Of a DNA stretch of 64,000 bases, positions 1 through 8,540 are shown in pieces. The notes under the pieces were generated by a model, which saw only the letters and a program-made list of their open reading frames with translations, made no database searches and was not told the origin of the DNA. A program made the position numbers and the translations under genes. Source of the stretch: Cloacimonetes bacterium UBA5284 (GTDB lineage: Bacteria; Cloacimonadota; Cloacimonadia; Cloacimonadales; Cloacimonadaceae); NCBI GenBank assembly GCA_002410505.1, contig DHSO01000042.1, positions 14,691 through 78,690 on the forward strand, read 5' to 3'. Each line of letters begins with the position of its first letter. Position 1 is the first letter of the stretch.

Positions 1-163
1 TAAAGACTTCTTTGGCGATGTCCGTTCCGGCCAATATCCCTTCAGCTTTGGCAATCATGTAAGCGCTGCAAATCTCAGGATCCAGATCCAGATATCTGGT
101 GGTGATGTCTCCGGAACCGAGGTCTTCTTCTAAACTTTTGCGGATAATTTCATCAATACGCAT
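1..163 (-). CDS. nadC: Nicotinate-nucleotide pyrophosphorylase, N-terminal part (cut by window edge)
   Basis: Only the first 54 codons are inside the window; the gene runs off the left edge. The translation starts MRIDEIIRKSLEEDLGSGD and continues with ITTRYL and AKAEGILAGTDIA, the typical N-terminal pattern of quinolinate phosphoribosyltransferase (EDLG-GDITT followed by a-A-k-eGvlaG). The enzyme converts quinolinate and PRPP to nicotinate mononucleotide in NAD synthesis, in the cytoplasm. The ATG at 161-163 follows a GGAGG ribosome binding site at 168-172. A strong terminator lies just upstream, so nadC is separate from the defence operon to its right. The family call is firm despite the short fragment. 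Confidence 0.85.
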   Translation of the reverse strand, partial: MRIDEIIRKSLEEDLGSGDITTRYLDLDPEICSAYMIAKAEGILAGTDIAKEVF

Positions 164-178
164 CTATCCTCCAAGGAC

Positions 179-209
179 AAAAAAAAAAGCACTTGCGTAT
201 GCAAATGCT
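179..209 (-). terminator. Rho-independent terminator upstream of nadC
   Basis: On the minus strand a 9-bp stem (AGCATTTGC pairing with GCAAGTGCT, one G-U pair) with loop ATAC is followed by a run of ten T. It would stop transcripts coming from the defence operon, whose last gene ends at 623, before they reach nadC. Confidence 0.85.
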
Positions 210-346
210 CAAACTCGATCATTAAGTTCTTTTGTGCCAGCGTAATATTGGTTCGTACACACATATATTCTCTAAAACCTCTCTAGAGTGACATGATTTT
301 GGAGCGTGAATATATGTCAAGAAAAACATCCCGGGCATGCGCCCAT

Positions 347-511
347 TGCAAAGTGACAACGAAATCTGCAAATTGTGCAGCGAAAACTGCAAACTGTCGC
401 ATCGTAGGACATCCTTACTCATCCTTTCCAAGACCCTTTTCGGTAGTTTCTGACAGAAATTCTGCAATTTAGATCACCGATAATTGCAAATTGTGACACG
501 GATTTCTGCAA
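347..511. repeat. Two triplets of helically spaced TGCAA repeats in a 460-bp non-coding gap
   Basis: The gap between nadC (163) and the STAND gene (623) has no convincing gene. It contains six degenerate repeats of the type CTGCAAATTGTG. Their TGCAA cores start at 347, 367, 388, 463, 485 and 507, so spacing inside each triplet is 20-22 bp, two helical turns, and the triplets are 75 bp apart. A minus-strand TTGACA at 315-320 could be the -35 box of a promoter reading toward nadC, but no convincing -10 follows. The repeats are too short and diverged for a CRISPR array. An array of protein-binding sites is the simplest reading; the binding protein is unknown. Confidence 0.5.
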
Positions 512-622
512 TAATGAGAGTCTTGTTATCATCAGAACAACACATAAATGGAGTAGGTCTACTGCCATTTCAATAATAGGTGCAACTACTGGATGATCAG
601 AAAGTATGCTTACATGTGATAG

Positions 623-3364
623 TCATGCTACAGGAAGGTTTTCAATAGCATCCTTAAGAACCAAAGCAAACTTGTTGGAACTTGTAATATGAATTGCAGT
701 TGAATAACTATTCATAGCTAGATCGTATTGTTCAGTTTGAGAATAAATGTCTCCCTGGAGCTTAAAAAATGCTGGTTTGAATTTCTCTGGCACACTTGAA
801 GATAATGCGCGATTGATACTATCTAATGCAGATGTATATTCAAATGTATCGAACTCAATTTGAGCTTGTCGATAAAACCAAAATGCATTTCTCTGATTGG
901 CTGGGATTCTATCGAGGTTTTCTTGTGCATCATCAAACTTGCCAAGGATGATTTGATTTTCAGCAATCATAGTAATCTGGTAACATTCCTTTTCAACCCC
1001 AGGATGATCATAATATCTACCTGCGTCTGAACACCACTTCAACATAGAAGCTTTGTCATTGAGTTCACCGAATGCCTTGCCTATGTTCTTAAGTGCATCT
1101 GCAATATTTATGGCTAATGGCCCTCTAATAATACTCACTGGGGGAAAATCGGCATATTCAGATAGAGAGGTCAATACCTCAGGGTATTCGAACCAAGTTA
1201 TTCTTGAAAATGGAACCAACCCTTCGAATGCTTGCTTGTTCCCAGCTATCAAACAATGCATTAGAAGTGAGCTACTAGCGTTGATAAACACTTCATTTCT
1301 TGCATACTCATCCTCAATTCCGCTGTACCTCGATAAGAGCTTCAAGCTCTCAATCTGATAAGTCACTGACTTAGTCATTCTTAATGTTGCATCCATAATG
1401 CTATCAAGGATTACACGCAAGGAATTCCTCCCCTTATCAAGAATAGCTTCATTGGGTTGATCGATACTCATTCTCACAGCTAACCTAGCAATTTGCAAAG
1501 AGGTTGATAAGTCATCTTGCTCAGAGTTCTGATTCTGAACATACAAATCCCATGCTTCGTCTAGCTTGTTCACTCTAACAAAAGCTTTGGCTTTATGATG
1601 TCTCATTCTTCTAAGAAGGGAACCTGAAGCCGACTCAATAACTGTATCTATTTGACTAATAACTCTCTCGCTAATTGCCTTTTTCTCTGAGTAATTGGCA
1701 GTGACTAGTTGGTGTTCATTAGCTTCAATTATACACATAACTGAGGATTCATCATTCGCATAGTCTACAAGCGAGGTTTCGGCTAATAGCTTTACTACAT
1801 TTGAGTTACAATCATCCAATTGTAGATAAATAGCAAGTTGACTCGAAGGAACTATATCCATACACTGAACAGTTTTATGTAATCGATTTGCTAACAAGTT
1901 TAGGCTATTGTGAAAATGGTATGGATGGTTTGCTTCAATGTAAAGTAAAGAACTCCAAAGAAAATCGGCACATCTTTTATCTTCTTCTGGGTCAATTTCA
2001 GCCTCAAGAGAAATCAAATGATGCATTACTAGATCATGGACTTTATAATACTGCTTGTTAATCTTAGTTATTATCAACTGTCTCTCAAGATTGCTGACAA
2101 TTATCTGTCCGGCGAATTTCTTTAGAAACTCAATACTGATGATTTGCGCATTCAGCCAAGCTAGTTCCCTCAAAATGTGTTGTTTTTCCCGGTAGAACTC
2201 CCCCAACAACTTATCTATGAAATATTCATTTTGTGGAGTTTTGATTTCTGAAATCTGAGAAAAGATATCACAAACGTTGTTCCATGCTGAGGCATCGTCT
2301 CTGATGAATGTATTAATAAATCTTAATAAAAAAGGATTTCTATATGACTTATTCAGAATATCTTCAACAGAACAATCTCCATCACAGCTTGCAATGCCGT
2401 CGAACAGCATTTTTTTCGCAATATCATCTGTATATTGCGGAAACTCAACTGTGCTGATGTCTTTACTGCATTTCATTTTACTCAAAATAACCAATTTACT
2501 ACCATTTATAAAACCATCGTTGAGCTCTCGGAATTGGTTTCTCTCGACCTCTTCGGAACAATCATCTATTACCAGTAGGCACTTACACGAAGTAAAACGG
2601 TGAATTAAATTTATAACATGCCCGATTCTACTCACTAAAATGCTTTGTAGAGGCCTGCCTACAATATCTTTATTATCAAGCCACACTACGCTATCATACT
2701 CACCAAAATGCTTACTCACATACTCAATCATTGCTGAAGTTTTACCTGAACCACTGATGCCGTAAATAACTAAACAGTTTTTATCATTGATGGCTTGTTC
2801 TATGACCGTATGCACTTGAAAATCGTCAAAATATGGAATTACCCTTAATGGAACAGCGTAGTCAAGGATGGATTCATTCTTAAGAATTGAAAGTTCTGGG
2901 AGATATACTGCGAGTTCATCTATCCTCGAATCCTTCAAACTCAATAGTTCAAATATTGCTACTGATAGCTTTCTATTGTCGAAAACCTCACATTTTCCTC
3001 CGTCAATTTCATTAAGAATAATCGACCATTTACCTTCAGGACAACGATGATTTGAGATTAGATAGAGTTTTTCGAACTTAGGTGCTTTAGACTTAGCATG
3101 TTCAATGTCAGACTTGATCTTATTGCTGCCATTGAAGTAGTCTTTATCGGTACTGCACTCAACAATAATCACATTTTCTGAGTCAAAGCCGTCGACCGTA
3201 TAGCCCATCGGTTTATCATCTTCATTAACTCCTCTGTGATTGATATCTCTACCAGTTTTCAAGGAAACGACGATCACCGCAATATGCTCCAAATCAGTCG
3301 ACGATACTACGGACAAACTTGCTATCAAGCGTTTTACTGCATATATCTTGTTTCTGTCACTCAT
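623..3364 (-). CDS. STAND-type NTPase with N-terminal PD-(D/E)xK-like nuclease domain and C-terminal TPR repeats
   Basis: A 913-residue protein with three parts. Residues about 50-95 carry a nuclease-like signature (DGFDSENVIIVECSTDK), matching the D...(E)xST/K core of Mrr-type PD-(D/E)xK enzymes. Residues about 200-400 form a P-loop STAND/NB-ARC-like module with Walker A GISGSGKT near residue 204 and Walker B CLLVIDD near 265. The C-terminal half is helical, with TPR-like repeats near 840-905 (SALDSINRALSS, YDLAMNSYSTAI). STAND ATPases of this layout (Avs-like) oligomerise on sensing a phage trigger and switch on the nuclease. It is the last gene of the phosphorothioation unit, 55 bp after the preceding ATPase, with GGAGA before its ATG. 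The DNA is visibly AT-richer than dptH, so it may be a separate acquisition. The architecture is clear; the trigger cannot be read from sequence. Confidence 0.75.
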   Translation of the reverse strand: MSDRNKIYAVKRLIASLSVVSSTDLEHIAVIVVSLKTGRDINHRGVNEDDKPMGYTVDGFDSENVIIVECSTDKDYFNGSNKIKSDIEHAKSKAPKFEKLYLISNHRCPEGKWSIILNEIDGGKCEVFDNRKLSVAIFELLSLKDSRIDELAVYLPELSILKNESILDYAVPLRVIPYFDDFQVHTVIEQAINDKNCLVIYGISGSGKTSAMIEYVSKHFGEYDSVVWLDNKDIVGRPLQSILVSRIGHVINLIHRFTSCKCLLVIDDCSEEVERNQFRELNDGFINGSKLVILSKMKCSKDISTVEFPQYTDDIAKKMLFDGIASCDGDCSVEDILNKSYRNPFLLRFINTFIRDDASAWNNVCDIFSQISEIKTPQNEYFIDKLLGEFYREKQHILRELAWLNAQIISIEFLKKFAGQIIVSNLERQLIITKINKQYYKVHDLVMHHLISLEAEIDPEEDKRCADFLWSSLLYIEANHPYHFHNSLNLLANRLHKTVQCMDIVPSSQLAIYLQLDDCNSNVVKLLAETSLVDYANDESSVMCIIEANEHQLVTANYSEKKAISERVISQIDTVIESASGSLLRRMRHHKAKAFVRVNKLDEAWDLYVQNQNSEQDDLSTSLQIARLAVRMSIDQPNEAILDKGRNSLRVILDSIMDATLRMTKSVTYQIESLKLLSRYSGIEDEYARNEVFINASSSLLMHCLIAGNKQAFEGLVPFSRITWFEYPEVLTSLSEYADFPPVSIIRGPLAINIADALKNIGKAFGELNDKASMLKWCSDAGRYYDHPGVEKECYQITMIAENQIILGKFDDAQENLDRIPANQRNAFWFYRQAQIEFDTFEYTSALDSINRALSSSVPEKFKPAFFKLQGDIYSQTEQYDLAMNSYSTAIHITSSNKFALVLKDAIENLPVA

Positions 3365-3419
3365 TGATTAATCTCCAGTATTATCACAATCACCTCACGC
3401 ACAATTTACTCTGTTTATG

Positions 3420-6400
3420 TTATCCACTGACTAGTTTAATAAACATCTTTCTGTCACTCTCAGACAATTCTTTAAACCTCTCCACCAACCACTCGATCTT
3501 GATCTCACTCAACCTTTTATCAAGAGCGGTTCTTACCTTCTCAAGCTTCTTCAAATGGGCATCAGTTACATAAGCTGGCGGGCTCGATAGCTTATTCTGG
3601 AGCTGGTTGGCAGATGCAACATTCATGTCTGGAATATCCGGTTCAATTGCTAGGATACTATCTGCCCATTCCTTACTAAGCTGCTTACGAGAATCAGATA
3701 TGGTTTTGACAACGTTCTTGATCACATCTTCGGGTGGCCATGGAAGTTCATCCTCAGCAAGCTTGGAGACTGTCTCTTGTTCAACTTCTGTAGAGAGTGT
3801 ATCAAAAGAACTCCAGGTTAGGTTGATGTCGCTTAAGCGACCGTATGATCGTTTAAACTGATGTAGCGCCTTTTTTAATATATGAAAGTCTTCCAGGTCA
3901 GATTCCAGTCCATCGTAGGCTCTGATGAGAGAATCAAGTTTCTCCAACAACTCATCTATTGAATCCTCAGTTGTTATCTTAGACGTCCAGACTTTATCTG
4001 CTCTTTTCGTGATTTCATTTTCGGCTGTGGTTAGAGAATCATAGAAGTCTTTGAGGCCTTTTCTTACAACCTGCAGTTCATTAAGGTTGATTCTCTGAAA
4101 CATACCCTTGAGCTTACTGGCATAGCTTTTGGCTACATCTTTGGCTGTCCTGATATCTTTGAGTCTATTGGTGCCAAGGACACCATGGCTGATTCGTATC
4201 CAATTATCAACCTCACTAATCAATCTACGAGCCTCGGCAACATCTTCTACCCTACGAATCAATGATCTAACTCGAGCATCCAGATTACTGGCTTCATTCT
4301 CAAGTCCAAGATCCTCCAGATTAGGTTTGACTCTATTCAGCATCAGATGTTTGAACTCTCCCACATGATCAGGAGATTCGGATTTGGGGCTAATATGAGC
4401 AAGCCAATCCGGAAACACTTGGATAATAGTTTGTCTGCCTTCAACCAGAACCGGTCGCATATCATCGATCTGCTCATCTATCCACAGAGGTTTTTCAGAT
4501 TCTAGCTTAGCTATTAAGCGCTTTAGAGAAGAGCAGCCCCAAGATAATGGGATAACATTTCCATTCTCGGTATTATTCTTAATCCTCATTATCGCATCGT
4601 CTTTTGCTTCTTCCATTTCATCAATTTTCTTTGCTGATTCATTTGCTTGCTCAGTCAGTCTTTGCTCTCGATGATAAAGCTCAGGCGGCACGGGTATTTT
4701 TTCTTTCAGTACTTCAGATCGCTCCATGCAATCTACACGGGCTATGTGGCTTTCTGCTTGCTCCCACTCGTCTAGGAGGTTTTCCCACTCAGAAGTGTCA
4801 TCAGATCTGAGGAGTAGATAAGCATCGTCCAAGACAGACGGATTGAAGTGTCTTGATCTGATAAGATTGTCGCCTGCCCACCCATTGACAGTTGTATACT
4901 GTTGATTTTTGAATACGTTCAAGGTGTTGCTGCGTGGGGAGATATAAACGCTCAAGAATAATCCGGCTGAGTCTAGATTAGCTCCAAAGGGCGGCTTGAT
5001 CATGGTGTCATACATTTCGCGCAAGGACAGCATCCGTTCTTGTAGTATCTCATCCCATTCGATCGAAAGTTTCTTAAGAATGTTATTGGTAGGCCGTCTG
5101 TTGATTTTCCCATTTGCGGAGAATATACCCCAAGCATCTTTGAGAACGCTGTTTGCCCTATTCTTGTCTTTTACCGGTTTTGCCATTACCGTGCTATAAT
5201 CCAGGGTTGAGTGCATCAATTCCCGGGTCAGCATGGAACAAGTGTCAGCAGCGTTTCCTCTAGAGGTGGCAAAGCCATCAAAAGGAAACAGAATAGGATG
5301 AGTGTAGATTTGTTTGAACAGCTCTGTTGCTGCCTTACTCAGTCTCAATCCTTCCATTTGCTTTCCGCCCAGCGAGATATACCTCTTCTCTTTCAATAGG
5401 GCTTCTACAGCTTCTTGTATAGAACGTTCGATTTTCACGCGATGTGATTCAACAAGATTGCCGAATTTTGCTAGTTCTTCGTTGGAGAGGGAATCCAGGA
5501 TAGATAACTCGATGAGTCCTTGCCCCAATTTCGCTTCAACATCATACAGAAACACCAATAATATTGGAACAGCTTTAACCTTGAGTGACTCTGCGGCTGA
5601 TTTGAGAAGTTTATGAGCTTCTCGAGAAACGCTGTCTATATCATCAATTTCCCCTAGGTAAACATAGATAACTGATCCCCTGGGATCATCAATACTCTCT
5701 GCTTTTGACCATCTGTCAGTCTCGAATATTATCTGCTGAGGCAATGTGTCCAAGTTTGCCACTTTTGCCTGAAATGCCCACTCAGGGGTGCTGATCTTGT
5801 TCTCCTCAGCAAAATCACTCTGTATATCTTTGATCAGATCACAACAATCCTTGATGGAAGATACGAATAACTGGGTCTGGGCGTTTTCATCATAACTGGC
5901 TGAAAGCCTCCGGATGTGATTGATGAACTGACTTCTGGGAAGCGCGTCACTAAGAATATCAAAGCTTTTGTATGCCTCATCCCACTCTATGGCGTTGTAC
6001 TCATCAAGCAAAGTTTGTAATTCTCCAGCCAGTACAGCCTTGTCCATATTGGTCAAAGCTTCTAGAGCTTCGATAGCATCCGCCCGGTTTGCTGCTACCA
6101 AGCCTAGTTTGGAACTTAGTACGATTGCTTTTAGAATCCTTATCTGATTTATTGAATACTTTGTAGCATACTTCGACATGACTGTCTGGTATGCTTGCAT
6201 GATGGTTCCTTGCGCTCCAGATTCTTCAGAACTCAGTAGTTCTTGGATAAAAGAATTGCTCATCATGTCTACAGCGGCAATCCTCCAATCTTTGTGTTCT
6301 GATATTTGGCTCGATTCATACTGGTTAAAAGCTTCAATCAATAAAGCCAGGGCAGATCTTTCCTGTAAATGGCTTCCAACCGCAGAAAGGTAGTACAGGA

Positions 6401-7679
6401 GCCATACACTATATGCTGATAAGGGCCAAGATCCTTTACTAACTATCTTATGAAATAGGTCTGCATCATTCCAGACCTGAATATGTTTTGAGCTAGGAAA
6501 CCACTCATTGATCTTCGTTCGTTCAAGATTTGAAGTTTGGAAGGCTGATTTCCCCTCAAGAATTTGATCTAAATACTGGGGATTCTTCTTTTCGATCAGA
6601 TTGGCAATGAGCGTTTCAAGATTGGTAGACAGATAAAGCTTATCAGCAGTTTGATACCTGGTAATGTATCTCTGCATCTCGTTTTTTTGCTCAGTAGCCA
6701 TACGTTGAAGATATGCATTCAGTTCAAACTGGATAAAACCCACGAAACAGACCTTAGGTGAGTAGGCTTGTATGGCTTCAAATAGCTCTTGAAGGACCCC
6801 GCTTCCGGCTAAATGACCTCGAGTGGAGGCGAATTCCATATATTTTCCAAACTCATCAAACAGGATGACAAGGGACTGATATGGATTTCCTTCGCCACAG
6901 TAGATTTCTACAGTTCTGCCGATCAGCTCTTGTACTGATTCACCCTGTAGGTTTCTAATCTGCATATCATGTTTGCTTAAGAACTTGTTTACATTGATGT
7001 ATGTAGCCTCATCCTGTTGTTCCAGCAATGCTATGATATCCGCCGGGCGAGCACCTCCACAAATCACGGACAGTTCCTCCTGTAACTGGGGGCTGGTGAC
7101 CCAATTCAGCATCCTGACTGCTTGTTGGAATCTGGGTCTTAGATCTTCGATCGGTTTTACGTCATGTCCATCCCTGCGAAGAACTTGTATGATCTGGTTG
7201 GATAATCCATGTATAAAGTCGAATTTTGTGAGTCCATTAAGAGCAATGACTAAACAGGGTTTATCAGCATCATCGAGTAAAAGCCCAATTTCATCACCTA
7301 TCTGCTTATCTGCAGATGAAATATTAGCCAGGATGTCAGCGGGGGTGTTGTCTGCAGGAGCACTCAGTAACTCCGCGATTGTAACACCAAGGTGTGATTT
7401 TCCGGTTCCATATCCTGCTATGGCCAATGTAAACGGGACATCTTCATGGCCATATGATCTTTTCACTATTGCCTTGGTGAAGCTTGCTGTATCAATTAGC
7501 TTGTGACCATGAGTATATCCTACTTCATCCTGAGAAACACCATGATAGGCAGGTCCATGAAAAACAAATGCTTCAGCCGCTAATCGTGATTTGTCAGGAT
7601 CACTTATGTACCAATCGATGTTTACAGCTCCATTGAAGAGCTTATCTCCCCTAAACCTTACGATGTCCTTTAGGATCAT
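3420..7679 (-). CDS. Large SspC/BrxC-like P-loop ATPase, second copy, with coiled-coil C-terminal region
   Basis: A 1419-residue protein with an N-terminal ATPase domain: Walker A GYGTGKSH at residues 89-96 and a Walker B-like LVILFDEFGKYMEF near 270. The order and spacing resemble the SspC ATPase encoded at 19810-23205 (GLYGSGKS, LLIVDEAGK), but overall sequence is strongly diverged. The C-terminal third is charged and helical and probably coiled coil. The start has GGAGG just upstream. It follows the second DUF4007 gene by 15 bp, repeating the sspB-sspC pairing at the start of the operon. No partner PAPS-reductase-like gene accompanies this pair. It is probably a DNA-dependent motor or scaffold in the phosphorothioation defence. 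The exact role, in modification, sensing or a separate effector, is unknown. Confidence 0.65.
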   Translation of the reverse strand: MILKDIVRFRGDKLFNGAVNIDWYISDPDKSRLAAEAFVFHGPAYHGVSQDEVGYTHGHKLIDTASFTKAIVKRSYGHEDVPFTLAIAGYGTGKSHLGVTIAELLSAPADNTPADILANISSADKQIGDEIGLLLDDADKPCLVIALNGLTKFDFIHGLSNQIIQVLRRDGHDVKPIEDLRPRFQQAVRMLNWVTSPQLQEELSVICGGARPADIIALLEQQDEATYINVNKFLSKHDMQIRNLQGESVQELIGRTVEIYCGEGNPYQSLVILFDEFGKYMEFASTRGHLAGSGVLQELFEAIQAYSPKVCFVGFIQFELNAYLQRMATEQKNEMQRYITRYQTADKLYLSTNLETLIANLIEKKNPQYLDQILEGKSAFQTSNLERTKINEWFPSSKHIQVWNDADLFHKIVSKGSWPLSAYSVWLLYYLSAVGSHLQERSALALLIEAFNQYESSQISEHKDWRIAAVDMMSNSFIQELLSSEESGAQGTIMQAYQTVMSKYATKYSINQIRILKAIVLSSKLGLVAANRADAIEALEALTNMDKAVLAGELQTLLDEYNAIEWDEAYKSFDILSDALPRSQFINHIRRLSASYDENAQTQLFVSSIKDCCDLIKDIQSDFAEENKISTPEWAFQAKVANLDTLPQQIIFETDRWSKAESIDDPRGSVIYVYLGEIDDIDSVSREAHKLLKSAAESLKVKAVPILLVFLYDVEAKLGQGLIELSILDSLSNEELAKFGNLVESHRVKIERSIQEAVEALLKEKRYISLGGKQMEGLRLSKAATELFKQIYTHPILFPFDGFATSRGNAADTCSMLTRELMHSTLDYSTVMAKPVKDKNRANSVLKDAWGIFSANGKINRRPTNNILKKLSIEWDEILQERMLSLREMYDTMIKPPFGANLDSAGLFLSVYISPRSNTLNVFKNQQYTTVNGWAGDNLIRSRHFNPSVLDDAYLLLRSDDTSEWENLLDEWEQAESHIARVDCMERSEVLKEKIPVPPELYHREQRLTEQANESAKKIDEMEEAKDDAIMRIKNNTENGNVIPLSWGCSSLKRLIAKLESEKPLWIDEQIDDMRPVLVEGRQTIIQVFPDWLAHISPKSESPDHVGEFKHLMLNRVKPNLEDLGLENEASNLDARVRSLIRRVEDVAEARRLISEVDNWIRISHGVLGTNRLKDIRTAKDVAKSYASKLKGMFQRINLNELQVVRKGLKDFYDSLTTAENEITKRADKVWTSKITTEDSIDELLEKLDSLIRAYDGLESDLEDFHILKKALHQFKRSYGRLSDINLTWSSFDTLSTEVEQETVSKLAEDELPWPPEDVIKNVVKTISDSRKQLSKEWADSILAIEPDIPDMNVASANQLQNKLSSPPAYVTDAHLKKLEKVRTALDKRLSEIKIEWLVERFKELSESDRKMFIKLVSG

Positions 7680-7694
7680 TATTTCCTCCAGTCC

Positions 7695-8540
7695 CTAGAT
7701 CATATCATCGAACATTTGATTGTATGCTTCTCTAGCCGTTTTCATAGGGCTCAGAATCCAAGGATTCATGTGTCTGTCCACCCTAAGAATTCCCTTTCTC
7801 TCGACCATATCGAGTATATCTGACATTCCTTGTCCCAGCCACCTGCAAACCGTCAGCCATCCTGTTTTCTGTTCGATTTCAGCGGTTGAGACCTGATTCT
7901 GCTTTGGGAACCAGAGCTCCATCGAACTTATAATCCATGCTCCATAACCCCTGGCCAGATCGTCTTTGATTGGTGCCTTTTTACGAGTGATCATCTTGCC
8001 ATCATCTTGAAAAGCGCCACAAACCTTAAAAGACGCTTCATCCTCGTACATACTGAGAAGAGGCCCAATCAAACTGCGATTACTGCTACCGTACTTAGAT
8101 TCCAGCATGTTTTCCAGGTCGTTTCTCGAAAATTTGTCTCCCAGGCTGTGGTAGCCTGACCAAAACACAAAGTGCCAAAGCTCAGCTCCTGTAGACTTGT
8201 TACACAGGTTAAGATGACATAACCATTGGCTCACATCAGTTTTTACAAAGGGGTCTTCCTTCAGGATCACTCTTCCAAGATCTGTTAACTCAGGACTTAT
8301 TAACATATCTTTGTTTCTTTTAATCGTTATCAGGCCCATTCCCTGACAATAATTTATCGTTGGAAGCACTTTCCCTGATGACTCACCAGTGGGAATCCCT
8401 GTCTTGTCAGAAATTGCTTGAGCATCTCCAGATCGGCCTTCAGCTGCAAACTTTAAAATTGCATTGATATATTGCCGCTCCGGTTTGAAAGTACGGTGGA
8501 AGTTCCTGGGCAAGCGTGTATTGACTTCTTTCTTAGCCAT
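7695..8540 (-). CDS. DUF4007-like protein, second divergent SspB-type paralogue
   Basis: A 281-residue protein. Residues about 70-125 keep the DUF4007 core pattern (ELTDLGRVILKEDPF, then WLCHLNL, then W-FVF), comparable with DPYLEDNN-YWLLHWKL in the SspB encoded at 23202-24089. The N-terminal FSGHQTF and LGVGKNMV motifs of that SspB are replaced by a helix-turn-helix-like segment (GDAQAISDKTGIPTGESSGKV). DUF4007 is the domain of SspB, the nicking subunit of single-strand phosphorothioation. I chose the ATG at 8538-8540, which has AAGAGG upstream and overlaps the dptH stop by 8 bp; an in-frame TTG at 8556-8558 is the alternative. Whether it still nicks DNA is not visible. The assignment rests on the core motif and its pairing with an ATPase. 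Confidence 0.6.
   Translation of the reverse strand: MAKKEVNTRLPRNFHRTFKPERQYINAILKFAAEGRSGDAQAISDKTGIPTGESSGKVLPTINYCQGMGLITIKRNKDMLISPELTDLGRVILKEDPFVKTDVSQWLCHLNLCNKSTGAELWHFVFWSGYHSLGDKFSRNDLENMLESKYGSSNRSLIGPLLSMYEDEASFKVCGAFQDDGKMITRKKAPIKDDLARGYGAWIISSMELWFPKQNQVSTAEIEQKTGWLTVCRWLGQGMSDILDMVERKGILRVDRHMNPWILSPMKTAREAYNQMFDDMI

Noticed and set aside
222..467. 81-codon frame on the minus strand left of the STAND gene
   Set aside because: It crosses the TGCAA repeat array, has no ribosome site and no protein-like pattern; the repeats explain the region better.
347..511. Possible CRISPR array
   Set aside because: Repeats are only about 12 bases, diverged, with 8-10 base gaps; no cas genes are present.
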